In this document: positions 14,885 to 23,493 of the stretch, one piece after another
How the letters are laid out: each line of letters begins with the position of its first letter
Numbering within the stretch: position 1 is the stretch's first letter
Source: CALXSC01 sp964493475
GTDB taxonomy: Bacteria; Pseudomonadota; Alphaproteobacteria; Rickettsiales; UBA1997
Assembly: GCA_964493475.1 (NCBI GenBank)
Contig: CAZBNS010000002.1
Location: 1 to 43,954, forward strand
DNA: 43,954 bases
Reading direction: 5' to 3'
Program-made: the position numbers and the translations under genes
The notes under the pieces: generated by a model
Database searches by the model: none
Told to the model about the DNA's origin: nothing
Seen by the model: the letters and a program-made list of their open reading frames with translations, nothing else

Positions 14885-15041
14885 TCAAATTTATATAAAA
14901 TTTTAATATATAAATTATTGAAAATAAAATATAAATTACAAGTGTTTTATTGTATGCTATTCTAAAGGGTTTTAATAAAAGCATTTAATTTGCAAAATAT
15001 TTGAGAATATAATCTGCTATAATTGGAAAAATTTGGATAAA

Positions 15042-15116
15042 TGGAGCGGGTGACGGGGCTTGAACCCGCGACCCCAACCTTGGCAAGGTTGTGCTCTACC
15101 ACTGAGCTACGCCCGC
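15042..15116 (-). tRNA. tRNA-Gly (GCC)
   Basis: Complete cloverleaf on the minus strand. Acceptor GCGGGCG pairs with CACCCGC (one G.U-type position at the end), the D arm has GCTCAGTGGTAGAGC, the anticodon loop is TTGCCAA and the T arm contains GGTTCAAGC. The CCA end is encoded (plus-strand TGG at 15042-15044). Confidence 0.95.
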
Positions 15117-15312
15117 TTCAACGACATTGACATTGTAAATTTTAAGTTTTTAAAAATCAAGAGAATATTTTAATTTTTGATATTATATATTATCAGAGTT
15201 TTCAATGAGACTACAAACAGTTCTCTTTTACTTTTTAGAGATTTAATTATTGAATTTATTCAAGTCAAATATTATAAAGTAATGAAAGGAAGTTATTAAA
15301 ATGGCAACATAA

Positions 15313-15387
<75 letters not shown>

Positions 15388-15549
15388 GTATATAAAAAAT
15401 ATATAAAATGTTTTCAAATAATCAATAGAAAAGTGAATCAAATAGAACAACTATACACTTTGAGACTTTAAATAGTCCATCTTTGTCATGTTCTGCTATT
15501 CCAATTTGCTATTTTTATAATTCCTTTTTTCTCTTCTTGTAAGCTGTTT

Positions 15550-15585
15550 ATAGCTCCCATTTCGTGTTGCGACAAAGGGGAGCTA
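15550..15585. repeat. Palindromic repeat with TAGCTCCC ends
   Basis: TAGCTCCCATTTCG at the left and GACAAAGGGGAGCTA at the right form an imperfect inverted repeat around GTGTTGC. It belongs to the same set as the 5653 and 735 copies. The gap between tRNA-Thr and tRNA-Leu (15388-15703) contains otherwise only a weak GGCTGCAACAAATGGGAGCT fragment. Confidence 0.55.
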
Positions 15586-15703
15586 TAAATTAATTATAAC
15601 AGGAGAAATTTTGAGGAGAAACAAAAATGGCTGCAACAAATGGGAGCTACTAATAATTATATCAATATATATTAGATAATGCCATAAAACATGTTAAAAT
15701 TAA

Positions 15704-15787
15704 TGGTACCCTCGGTCAGACTTGAACTGACACGCCGTGAAGCAATAGATTTTGAGTCTATCGTGTCTACCATTCCACCACGAGGGC
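15704..15787 (-). tRNA. tRNA-Leu (CAA)
   Basis: Class II tRNA with a variable stem (TGCTTCACGGCGT). The acceptor GCCCTCG pairs with CGAGGGT, the anticodon loop CTCAAAA gives CAA, and the T arm has GTTCAAGTC. Discriminator A and encoded CCA are present. Confidence 0.95.
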
Positions 15788-15795
15788 ATGAAAGA

Positions 15796-15873
15796 TGGGG
15801 TATGTAGTGGGATTCGAACCCACGACCAACGGAATCACAACCCGCTACTCTAACCAGCTGAGCCATACATACC
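15796..15873 (-). tRNA. tRNA-His (GTG)
   Basis: Acceptor GGTATGTA pairs with TACATACC. The extra 5' G at position -1 facing C73 is the histidine identity element, and the anticodon loop TTGTGAT gives GTG. The T arm contains GGTTCGAAT. CCA is encoded, and tRNA-Leu follows 8 bp downstream. Confidence 0.95.
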
Positions 15874-16028
15874 ATCACCATAACAGTAATAATAATACAT
15901 GGCTTTTTTTTAGTCAAGCAATTTTAATTTGTTGTCTGGCGGTTGCTATGTTTTCTGCTTTTGAATTGTAATAATGTCTTTGTTAACTTTATTGAGACTT
16001 TTTTGTTATAAGAGGTGATTAAGTTGTT

Positions 16029-16137
16029 TATAGCTCCCCTTTGCCTTTCAGATATTTCTCCTTTCTTAGTATATCATTGCAGTGTTATTTTTCTTAGTGT
16101 CTTTAGGCGCTTAGAAGACATTCAACCGCAATCTATA
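16029..16137. repeat. Family-1 fragment followed by family-2 repeat
   Basis: TAGCTCCCCTTTGCC (16031) is a family-1 end. From 16068 a second repeat family runs: AGTATATCATTGCAGTG, a variable middle and ATTCAACCGCAATCTATA ending at 16137. Family 2 recurs at 34759-34814 and 38782-38848. Its ends (TATATTATTGC and GCAATATATA) are roughly inverted. Confidence 0.55.
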
Positions 16138-16139
16138 AA

Positions 16140-16826
16140 TTAATTCCATAAACTATTTTTTATGTTTTTTTCTATGAAGGCCTTATGTTTTTCCTCCTCC
16201 TCAGGATTGACAGTAAAAATTCTGCTGGTTAATTTTTTTTTATTTTTTATTGCTATTAACAAGTTGTCAATTCCCAATGTTTCTTTAAATTCGCTGCTTT
16301 GGTTAAAAAAACTGGATTGCTCTTCTTCTGTTAACTTTAGATAAACTTCAGCGAGCAATTCGGCGTCAAGTAAAGCGCCGTGTTTTGTTCTATTTGAGTT
16401 GTCAATAGCAAATCTTTCGCATAAAATATCTAAGTTATTTTTTTTGCCGGGAAATTTGACTTTTGCTAGTGCTAAGGAGTCCACGATAGAATTCTTTAGT
16501 GGTTCGGTTTCTAACAAGCTTAATTCATGATTTAAAAAATTTATATCAAATGTTGCGTTATGTGCTACTAATTGACTATCACTAATAAATTCTAAAAAAT
16601 CTTTAACTATTTCGGAAAAAAACGGTTTATCTTTTAGAATTTCATCAGTTAGTCCTGTAATTTGTATTGATTCCTCACTATTTTTCCTTCCGGGATTAAT
16701 AATTTGTCTATATGAATTTCCAGTAATTTTTCTGTCTATTATTTCAATACAACCAATTTCAGTTATTTTATCACCATTTTTTGGATCTAAACCTGTAGTT
16801 TCGGTATCAAGACAAATTTCTCTCAT
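16140..16826 (-). CDS. dnaQ: DNA polymerase III epsilon subunit (proofreading exonuclease)
   Basis: 3'-5' exonuclease of the DEDDh type that proofreads replication. 228 residues, with Exo I DTETTG (7-12; Asp7, Glu9), Exo II HNATFDINFLNHEL (89-102; Asp94) and Exo III HGALLDAELLAEVYL (149-163; His149, Asp154). The C-terminal tail is short, with a polymerase-binding-like segment. It follows the PopZ-like gene by 33 bp and may be at the end of the dapB-ruvX-tolC run. Confidence 0.93.
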   Translation of the reverse strand: MREICLDTETTGLDPKNGDKITEIGCIEIIDRKITGNSYRQIINPGRKNSEESIQITGLTDEILKDKPFFSEIVKDFLEFISDSQLVAHNATFDINFLNHELSLLETEPLKNSIVDSLALAKVKFPGKKNNLDILCERFAIDNSNRTKHGALLDAELLAEVYLKLTEEEQSSFFNQSSEFKETLGIDNLLIAIKNKKKLTSRIFTVNPEEEEKHKAFIEKNIKNSLWN

Positions 16827-16859
16827 TTTAGTTTAAGTAATTATTAATAATATACTAAA

Positions 16860-18362
16860 TTATTTGTTTAATAAGTCTATTACATTGTTTTTTAAGAATT
16901 TTCTTATTTCGCTTTTAACTTTATCTACAATTTTCTTTTTTATCTCATTAGATAATTTTAATGTTCCCCAGATATTTTCATCTAATTTAAAATTGTTTAT
17001 TGACTTATCAAAGAAATTAATCGTAGTATTTTGTTTTTTATTATTATTTTTGTTGTCAACATTTTTTATGTCTTGTTTTTTATTGATTACTTCGCTTATT
17101 TGCTCAACTTTTTTGTCTAATTGACAAGCATCCTTTCCATTTTTTTTCAAAAATTCTTCTATATTATTTAGATTTAATTCGGCTATATCTCCTAATTTAT
17201 CATCGTTTTTTAGTGGTTCTAGCTCCATTTCTTCTTTTTTGTCTTCTTCAATTTCTCCAATTCTCTTTTTTTCTTCTTGCTCAGATTTTATTCTTTCAGC
17301 TTCTATTTCAGAAGCAAAATCATCATTTATTGTTTCTAAATCCACAATGTCTTTGTCGCAAATGGAAAAATTATTTAAAGCACAATTTTCATTGTTTCCT
17401 TTTTCATCAGGGTTTTTGTCAACTTTTTCACTTTCTTCATCAATATCTTCTTCATTTTCCTCATCATCGTCTGTTTCATCGATCTGATTTTCATTAATTT
17501 TTTCTTTTTCGGGTTTATTTTCAATGTTTTTAGCTTCTTTTTGAGTATCAACTTCTTTGGTTTTTGTTATTTCTTCTTTACTTGGAGAATTTTGTGATTG
17601 AATATTTTTTTCTAAATCCTCACTGCTTTTGTTATGATCCTCATTTAACCAATCATCATTTTTGTTTGTATCTTCGGTTTTTTCTTCTTTTTGAATGACT
17701 TTTTTCTCAGTATTGTTAATATTGTCGCTGATTGTGTTATTTTCTTGTTCCTTTATGGTATCTTTTGAATCTAATTCACTATTATTTGATTTTGGGCTTT
17801 CAGTGCTATCAGCCGGACTCTCTATATTGTCATTATTTTCAGAATTTTCACTAGTTGAAATAATATCTATTTTATTTAAATTATCATTGATTTTATCATC
17901 TACAGGAGTATCCAAATCATTATTTACAATATTATTTTCATCAGTGGTATTTTCCTCAGCAATTTCCTCTTTTATATCATTTTCCTCTATTGTATTTAAG
18001 TTGTTTTCAGCGGGCGATTTTGATACATTATTTTCATCTACTATATTTATTGTCTCATCACTTTCAGCAGCCTTCTCCTTTTCAATATTTTTTTCAAGAG
18101 AATCTTTTAAAAAATTATTATCATTTTGAACGGTATTGCTTGCGGAAGTTTGTTCAAAAAAAGCCTCCACATCATCTTTACTTCGTTCTTTCTCTGTATT
18201 TTCAAGATGCGAATTATCTAAATTATTGTTTTGATTTTCAAGTAAATTTGGATTGTTTCCAAGAGTATTATCAGCCGAAATTTCTTCTTTATCCATACCT
18301 TCGTAAAGAAACGAAAAATCGTCATTTTTTTTCCCTCCAAAAACTTTGCTTTTTTGATCCAT
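16860..18362 (-). CDS. Acidic low-complexity protein, probable PopZ-like polar organiser
   Basis: 500 residues from ATG 18362. Nearly the whole protein is a disordered Glu/Asp/Asn/Ser/Lys-rich stretch. Only the last 60 residues look folded: NNFKLDENIWGTLKLSNEIK and then VDKVKSEIRKFLKNNVIDLL, an amphipathic helical end resembling the LRPLLRxWLDENLPxLVE region of PopZ (DUF2497). PopZ proteins have an acidic disordered region and a C-terminal helical oligomerisation domain, and in many Alphaproteobacteria the gene follows a tolC-type gene, as here (8 bp apart). The usual partner valS is not downstream; dnaQ is. The family assignment is inferred from composition and synteny, and the linker is much longer than in Caulobacter PopZ. 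Confidence 0.5.
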   Translation of the reverse strand: MDQKSKVFGGKKNDDFSFLYEGMDKEEISADNTLGNNPNLLENQNNNLDNSHLENTEKERSKDDVEAFFEQTSASNTVQNDNNFLKDSLEKNIEKEKAAESDETINIVDENNVSKSPAENNLNTIEENDIKEEIAEENTTDENNIVNNDLDTPVDDKINDNLNKIDIISTSENSENNDNIESPADSTESPKSNNSELDSKDTIKEQENNTISDNINNTEKKVIQKEEKTEDTNKNDDWLNEDHNKSSEDLEKNIQSQNSPSKEEITKTKEVDTQKEAKNIENKPEKEKINENQIDETDDDEENEEDIDEESEKVDKNPDEKGNNENCALNNFSICDKDIVDLETINDDFASEIEAERIKSEQEEKKRIGEIEEDKKEEMELEPLKNDDKLGDIAELNLNNIEEFLKKNGKDACQLDKKVEQISEVINKKQDIKNVDNKNNNKKQNTTINFFDKSINNFKLDENIWGTLKLSNEIKKKIVDKVKSEIRKFLKNNVIDLLNK

Positions 18363-18370
18363 CAAAACTC

Positions 18371-19741
18371 CTAACTAAATAAATCAACTAAATTAAGCTC
18401 ACCCATGAGCAATCTTAAACCATAATAGTATTTTATAACATTTGTTTTATATTTCAAATGGGAAATTTCAGTATCAAAATATTCCTTTCTTCTGTCTAAA
18501 ACATCAACCAGTGTTGCTTTTCCAACTTTTTCTTCCGCAATGATATTTTCCAATGCCATTTTTGCGGAATCCCTATAGGTTTTACTGCTTATCACTATGC
18601 TTTTTGAAGCTAAAAATTCATCAAATACAGTCAAGCATTGATTTATTAGAGTATCTTTTACATCATTTAAGTTAAATTTAGCCTCATTTAATAAATATCC
18701 AGCTTCTTTATGAGCTGCATACTCTATTCCAGATTGAAACAATGGAACTTTTAAATTCAAACCTATACTGCTGTTTCTGCTGCTGATTAAATCCGTTCTA
18801 TCAGAATTTTCAATTTGAGCGTTTAAATATAATTCAGGTAAAAATTTAGTTTTTGCAAACTTTAAATTATTTTTATTCATTTCGTAATTATTTCTAGCAG
18901 TCTGGTATTGCGGATTTTTAAACAAAGCTGATTCTATTACTTTATCAAAAAAAATATCATAATTAAAACAAGTATTAAAAATTTGATTATAATTAACATT
19001 AATTAAGCTTGGATTGATTTTTGTTATTTTTAAAAAATTAGCCTTTGCGTTCAAATAATTTGTATTTGCAATAATTGTTTCTGTTCTTGCAGAATTATAT
19101 CTAGCTTTAGCCAAAGACAAATCAGTAATAGTAGTTCTTCCAACTTTTCTTTTTGCAGAAACATAATCATAATTATTCTTTAAGGACTCTTCATTTTTAA
19201 TAGTTAATTCAAAAATTTCTTTAGATTGTAATAAATCAATTGTCGCTTGAACTGCACTAAATAAAACTTCCTGTTCGACTTGAGCTAATTTATTTTTTTG
19301 CATATTAATTTGACTGTCAACCATTTTTAATTGCGTTGCAGTTCTTCCGCTTTTAAAAATTGGCTCTTGCAAATAAATTCTGCTATTGTTAGTAGAACCA
19401 TCATCTTTAAAAACTATAGTTCCCATTCTTTCTTTAAAATTCGTATAGCCATAACCGAGCTCAGCACCAATAGTTGGCAGAGCATTTGCTCCTATTGTCT
19501 TAAATTTTTGAGTTTCTACTGCTTTTGTTTTTTCTCTTTCTGCATTTAACACATCATTATTAGCTAAAGTATGTTTCAAAATTTCACTAAAAGTTATTTG
19601 CCTATTTTTTTCTAATAATTTGTTTTGAGCCTCTACAATTTTATTATATTCTATTCTATCGTCTTGCGTTTCAACAGCGTTTGATGAAAAAACAACGACA
19701 AAACTTAACCCTATACCAAATAATAAATTTTTACAAAACAT
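18371..19741 (-). CDS. tolC: TolC-family outer membrane efflux/secretion channel
   Basis: 456 residues from ATG 19741 with a signal peptide (MFCKNLLFGIGLSFVVVFSS ending SNA). Two homologous outer-membrane-efflux-protein repeats follow, recognisable by ILKHTLANNDVLNAEREK and IESALFKNPQYQTARNNYE. GRTTITDLSLAKARY and the matching KATLVDVLDRRKEYF mark the coiled-coil hairpins. It would form a trimeric channel for multidrug efflux or type I secretion. The gene precedes the PopZ-like gene by 8 bp, an arrangement typical of Alphaproteobacteria. Confidence 0.92.
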   Translation of the reverse strand: MFCKNLLFGIGLSFVVVFSSNAVETQDDRIEYNKIVEAQNKLLEKNRQITFSEILKHTLANNDVLNAEREKTKAVETQKFKTIGANALPTIGAELGYGYTNFKERMGTIVFKDDGSTNNSRIYLQEPIFKSGRTATQLKMVDSQINMQKNKLAQVEQEVLFSAVQATIDLLQSKEIFELTIKNEESLKNNYDYVSAKRKVGRTTITDLSLAKARYNSARTETIIANTNYLNAKANFLKITKINPSLINVNYNQIFNTCFNYDIFFDKVIESALFKNPQYQTARNNYEMNKNNLKFAKTKFLPELYLNAQIENSDRTDLISSRNSSIGLNLKVPLFQSGIEYAAHKEAGYLLNEAKFNLNDVKDTLINQCLTVFDEFLASKSIVISSKTYRDSAKMALENIIAEEKVGKATLVDVLDRRKEYFDTEISHLKYKTNVIKYYYGLRLLMGELNLVDLFS

Positions 19742-19785
19742 TCTTATGCAATTTTCCAATCACTATTATAAAGTTATTACAATAA

Positions 19786-20238
19786 TTAATTTAAAAAACA
19801 ATTTAAAAAACTTTCCAAAATATAAGAAGCTGCGATTTTATCCACGACTTTTTTTGTTTCATTAAATCCAATATTATCAAGCATTAAATCTTCAGCTTCA
19901 AATGAAGACAGCCTTTCATCTTGAAAAACTATCGGCAAATCAACTTTATTAGATAAATTTTCAGCAAATTTTTTAACAAATAATGATGATTTAGTATCTT
20001 TTTCATCAAACGAAATAGGCAGACCAATCACAATACCTTTCACATTTTTTGACTTGCACATATTCGCCAAAACATCAAAATCCTTTTTATTTCCTTGTCT
20101 GGCAATAGTATCAGATGGCAAACAAATTTTTCTTAAATCATCAGTAATAGCTACGCCAATTCTTTTTGTTCCAACATCCAATCCAAGTAATCTTCCACTA
20201 GGACAAACTTTCAAAAAATCATTACTACTGTAAATCAT
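19786..20238 (-). CDS. ruvX: Holliday junction resolvase-like protein RuvX/YqgF
   Basis: 150 residues, RNase H-like fold. LLGLDVGTKRIGVAI (18-31) has catalytic Asp21, DERLSSFEA (107-115) the second acidic site, and VDKIAASYILESFL the final Asp133. The family processes pre-16S rRNA 5' ends and has been proposed as a Holliday junction resolvase. It starts 50 bp after dapB and is followed by tolC after 44 bp. Confidence 0.92.
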   Translation of the reverse strand: MIYSSNDFLKVCPSGRLLGLDVGTKRIGVAITDDLRKICLPSDTIARQGNKKDFDVLANMCKSKNVKGIVIGLPISFDEKDTKSSLFVKKFAENLSNKVDLPIVFQDERLSSFEAEDLMLDNIGFNETKKVVDKIAASYILESFLNCFLN

Positions 20239-20287
20239 TAAAATATTCTCAACAAGGTTTTTAAAAAAATTTTAAAGAAAAACTAAA

Positions 20288-21103
20288 TTATTTTGCAACG
20301 GATCTAATTTTCAAAACATCTCGCATATTATAAAGACCCTTTTCCTTTTTAAAAGCCCAAATAGCAGCCCTAATTGCTCCATTTACAAAAATTAATTTTG
20401 ACGCTGCCTTATGCGAAAGTTCTATTCTTTCGCCCATACCAGCAAAAATCACCGTATGTTCCCCAACAACATCTCCACCTCTCAAAACCGCAAAGCCAAT
20501 TTCATTTGTTTCTCTTGGAGCAATAACCCCATCTCTTATTTTTCTTGATACCTCTCCAAAATTCAAATTTCTGCCCCTAGCCACTGCCTGTCCCAGCATT
20601 AAAGCCGTTCCAGATGGCGCATCTTTTTTATTTCTATGGTGCATTTCTAAAATTTCAGTATCATAATCTTCTCTAAGCAAAGAGGCCGTTTCTTCAACCA
20701 GATTTACCAATAAATTAGCTCCAATACTCATATTATTAGAATGAACTATCACACAACCATGGGCAAATTTTTCCAATTTTTCCTTTTCTTCATCACTCAA
20801 CCCCGTAGTTCCAGTAATAAGTATTTTTTTCTTTTTCGCACACATTTCAGCGCATTGCATAGTAAGTTCAGGAGAAGAAAAATCTATCACAGCGTCAGAC
20901 TCATCAAATAATTTTTCCAAATCATCAGTAATCAAACTATTAGTTTTTTTATCAAGTCCAAGAAAATCTCCTATATCCTCGCCGACTTCATCATATCCTT
21001 GTCTAACCAATGCTCCACTAATATCAAACAAATTGTTGCTGATAATTTCAAGAGCCAAGGCTCTAGCCATTCTTCCTCTAATACCAGTAATTCCGATTTT
21101 CAT
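20288..21103 (-). CDS. dapB: 4-hydroxy-tetrahydrodipicolinate reductase
   Basis: Reduces HTPA to tetrahydrodipicolinate in the lysine/diaminopimelate pathway, supplying peptidoglycan precursor. 271 residues from ATG 21103, matching the family length; a GTG seven codons upstream is the alternative. The Rossmann motif GITGIRGRMARAL is at the N-terminus, TGTTGLSDEE in the middle and the catalytic EMHHRNKKDAPSGTA near 145-160. In the first motif Ala replaces the Gly usual after GRM. First gene of the dapB-ruvX-tolC run. Confidence 0.95.
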   Translation of the reverse strand: MKIGITGIRGRMARALALEIISNNLFDISGALVRQGYDEVGEDIGDFLGLDKKTNSLITDDLEKLFDESDAVIDFSSPELTMQCAEMCAKKKKILITGTTGLSDEEKEKLEKFAHGCVIVHSNNMSIGANLLVNLVEETASLLREDYDTEILEMHHRNKKDAPSGTALMLGQAVARGRNLNFGEVSRKIRDGVIAPRETNEIGFAVLRGGDVVGEHTVIFAGMGERIELSHKAASKLIFVNGAIRAAIWAFKKEKGLYNMRDVLKIRSVAK

Positions 21104-21196
21104 AAACTTGTAATTTATTAACACAATTAAAATATAGAATTAAAAATTATTTTATCAATAAGCGTTAATCATAATATTAAAGCAAAACCAAATAAA

Positions 21197-21225
21197 TTGA
21201 CAATTAATTTCAAATATTTAACAAT
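21197..21225 (+). promoter_or_regulatory. Promoter of RNA element C
   Basis: TTGACA (21197-21202), a 17-nt spacer and AACAAT (21220-21225), identical in hexamers and spacing to copy A. The first RNA hairpin starts 5-6 nt after the -10, so transcription should begin at or inside its 5' strand. Confidence 0.7.
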
Positions 21226-21230
21226 GAATT

Positions 21231-21427
21231 TGTCTTAAGAAGACCTTAAGACATTGTTGATGGTTTAAAACACCAAAAAGCGATTAGATGATGTCGTAAG
21301 TCTTTGTTATGCAAAGCATAGCGGAGGCTTACGGTTATAATGAGTTGCATTTGCAGCTTAAAAGGCTGTAAGAGCTGATCGCTTCAGTTGTTTTAACCTC
21401 CGCACTTTTATCAGTGCGATTTTTATT
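21231..21427 (+). ncRNA. Structured RNA element, copy C (most diverged)
   Basis: P1 UGUCUUAAG(AAGAC)CUUAAGACA 21231-21253, replacing the UNCG hairpin of A and B; P2 GGUUUAAAACA 21262-21272 with UGUUUUAACC 21389-21398; P3 AAGCGAUU 21278-21285 with GAUCGCUU 21377-21384; P4 CGUAAG 21295-21300 with CUUACG 21328-21333; P5 UAUGC(AAA)GCAUA 21308-21320; P6 GAGUUGC(AUUU)GCAGCUU 21342-21359. Every stem differs from copy A by compensatory changes, while GGUUAUAAU and AAAAGGCUGU are unchanged. GCGGAGG (21321-21327) can pair with CCUCCGC (21397-21403). A terminator and a small ORF follow. Confidence 0.82.
21401..21427 (+). terminator. Intrinsic terminator at the 3' end of RNA element C
   Basis: CGCACU (21401-21406) pairs with AGUGCG (21413-21418) around UUUAUC, followed by AUUUUUAUU. 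The first three bases also belong to the CCUCCGC segment. The shortest of the three terminator hairpins but with the same U-run. Confidence 0.7.
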
Positions 21428-21450
21428 AATTAGAATAAAAGAGGTTTGAA

Positions 21451-21882
21451 ATGATAGAAGATGAATTATATAATCCCGGTGAAGAAGAATTTAAAGTTGA
21501 TAAAACACTAAATAAAAAAAGCATAAAAGAAGAGATGAAAATTAGCAGAATGTTAATTAACATAAATGAAATTCAAAATTTAATAGATTGTTTTGAATTA
21601 AATAATCATTTTTCAAATGATTATAACTATAAGGAAATATTAAATACAAATAATTGCCATTATTTAGAAAATCTTTTTAAAGCAAAAATATTAGAATTAA
21701 ATATAATAATCATAAAAAACTATTTGGAAGTTAATAAATTTAATTTCAATTTTGATAAGCTAAAAAAATCAAGAAAAATAATGGACAAGCTGTTGAAAGT
21801 CTACAGTTGCTCGCAAGAAAAGGCTGTAAAAAAAATTAAAGAACTGATTGCTTGGAGTGGTATTGAGGAAAGGGAAGTTTGA
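21451..21882 (+). CDS. Small helical protein linked to RNA element C
   Basis: 143 residues, Lys/Ile/Asn-rich, no signal peptide or membrane segment. GAGG (21441-21444) lies 6 nt before ATG 21451, as in the other two cassettes. The C-terminal part (NYLEVNKFNFNFDKLKK followed by KIMDKLLKV and VKKIKELI) can be aligned loosely with the C-terminal helices of the products at 348-671 and 11018-11299. It has about 35 extra N-terminal residues. Function unknown. It lies 105 bp upstream of virB10, which has its own candidate promoter. Confidence 0.65.
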   Translation: MIEDELYNPGEEEFKVDKTLNKKSIKEEMKISRMLININEIQNLIDCFELNNHFSNDYNYKEILNTNNCHYLENLFKAKILELNIIIIKNYLEVNKFNFNFDKLKKSRKIMDKLLKVYSCSQEKAVKKIKELIAWSGIEEREV

Positions 21883-21932
21883 TATTATATTGGCCTAGAC
21901 TTTGCTTTTTAACCGATTATATTAATAATTTC

Positions 21933-21961
21933 TTGACAATAATTAAATAATAAGCGATTAT
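21933..21961 (+). promoter_or_regulatory. Candidate virB10 promoter
   Basis: TTGACA (21933-21938), a 17-nt spacer and GATTAT (21956-21961) lie 26 nt before the virB10 ATG. The -35 is perfect and the -10 matches four of six consensus bases. Confidence 0.45.
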
Positions 21962-21987
21962 TTTATACAGTTTATGTTATATGTAGT

Positions 21988-23493
21988 ATGCAGCAAAATC
22001 AGATAACCAATACTAATACTCAAGAAGATATTGCCGAAACTGATGAAGATACGATTGGCGTTGGCAGCTCGAAACAAAGTAAAATGATTTTAATCGTTTT
22101 TATAGTTGTATTTGTTTCCACTGTTATATATTTTCTTTTCTTGAAAGAGCCGGCTGATACTACTGTGGGACCAAGCACTGATGAAATAGTTATTCAAAAA
22201 GGCGGACAGCCAACTAGAGGGGTTAGCATTGATTATAATATTTCAGATTTGTTGGATGTGGCTCCAACTGATGATAGATTTTTAACTCCTCAAACACAAG
22301 ATACAGTTCCAGCTTTACCGGAATTGCCGTCATTGCCGGAAGAAATAAGGCAACAGATTGCTAGTGGAGAAAAGAAAGATGAAAAAACATTCACTAAAGA
22401 AGAAGTTGATAAAATGATTAGCGATAGGTTAAAAGAGGCTATGGAGCAACAAATGGAAGCTATAACAAAGCTTAGTGCGCAACAACAGCCTAGAGATGAA
22501 GTAAGAACTGCAGCACCTGCGGGTATTGTGATAACTCCTCCTAGACAACAACAGCCTGTGAGAGCTGGAGATCCAACATCTATAAGTCTTCCTGGAGATG
22601 CTACGGCTGGACTTGATACTGCGAACATGACAGACGAAGAAATTTTAACTGCGCAGCAAAAAAAAGAAGCTGAGGCATTAGAGAAAATTAAAAAAGATAA
22701 AATTTTACAAGAAAGAAAAGTTGCGCCTATGTTTAAAGTGAGTTCTGGAACAGGACCTGCTAAAAGTAGTCTTGACACTTCTGATTTTATTATACTATCT
22801 TATACTGACAACAAACTTGACATTCAAAATAAAACGCCTGATGTTATACCGACACAAGTTACGGACTTAACGAGAGTGATATTGCAGGGAAAAGTTATAA
22901 GCGCAGTTCTTGAAACGGCTATAGATACTGATATAGCTTCAACAGTAAGAGCAGTAATTACAAGAGACATATATGCTGAAGAAGGCAAAAACATTCTAAT
23001 ACCAAAAGGCTCAAGAGTTATTGGAAATTATGAAACTAATATAACATCAGGACAAACAAGAGTTACAATTAATTGGAATAGAATTATAAGAGTTGATGGA
23101 ATGAGCTTAAATATAGCTTCTATTGGCGCAGATAGGCTTGGAAGAGCTGGTGTTGCGGGTGATTTAGATAATAGATATGCTCAACGTTTGGCAAATTCAT
23201 TCTTATCAAGTGTTTTAAGTGTTGGTACCTCCTTAGCTGTTGAAAAAGTTAGCGGTTCTACTGGAATTACAAATACAATAAGCTCTTTAACTGGAGAATC
23301 TACTACAACAAGTGGAAAAGCGTCAGATTATGCTTTAATACAAGCTACAAAAGATTTTATGAGTGATGCCCAAGATATAGTAGACGATATAGCCGAACAA
23401 AAACCTGTAATTAGAATTCCGCAGGGTGAAAAAGTAATGATTATGGTTACTCAAGATTTAACCCTTCCAGTATATAAAAGGAGTAATAGATAA
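21988..23493 (+). CDS. virB10: Type IV secretion system protein VirB10
   Basis: Scaffold of the T4SS that spans from the inner membrane to the outer-membrane cap. 501 residues: acidic cytosolic N-terminus, one transmembrane helix (about 33-52), a long Pro/Gln/Glu-rich periplasmic linker (about 55-260), and a C-terminal TrbI domain (about 290-495). The TrbI part has VTDLTRVILQGKVISAVLET, IPKGSRVIGNYETNI, a VNWNRIIRVDG-like segment and the terminal VMIMVTQDLTLPVY. Its TAA overlaps the virB11 ATG (TAATG). No other vir gene except virB11 is in the window. Confidence 0.92.
   Translation: MQQNQITNTNTQEDIAETDEDTIGVGSSKQSKMILIVFIVVFVSTVIYFLFLKEPADTTVGPSTDEIVIQKGGQPTRGVSIDYNISDLLDVAPTDDRFLTPQTQDTVPALPELPSLPEEIRQQIASGEKKDEKTFTKEEVDKMISDRLKEAMEQQMEAITKLSAQQQPRDEVRTAAPAGIVITPPRQQQPVRAGDPTSISLPGDATAGLDTANMTDEEILTAQQKKEAEALEKIKKDKILQERKVAPMFKVSSGTGPAKSSLDTSDFIILSYTDNKLDIQNKTPDVIPTQVTDLTRVILQGKVISAVLETAIDTDIASTVRAVITRDIYAEEGKNILIPKGSRVIGNYETNITSGQTRVTINWNRIIRVDGMSLNIASIGADRLGRAGVAGDLDNRYAQRLANSFLSSVLSVGTSLAVEKVSGSTGITNTISSLTGESTTTSGKASDYALIQATKDFMSDAQDIVDDIAEQKPVIRIPQGEKVMIMVTQDLTLPVYKRSNR

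Noticed and set aside
15672..15917. Minus-strand 81-codon open frame
   Set aside because: It runs through tRNA-Leu and tRNA-His, so the frame is fortuitous.
17213..18382. Several plus-strand open frames opposite the acidic protein
   Set aside because: They arise from the low-complexity GAA/GAT-rich codons read in reverse, giving Ser/Phe/Leu-rich products with no homology.
22290..22778. 162-codon frame antisense to virB10
   Set aside because: It is the mirror of the Pro/Gln-rich VirB10 linker; no ribosome binding site or recognisable product.
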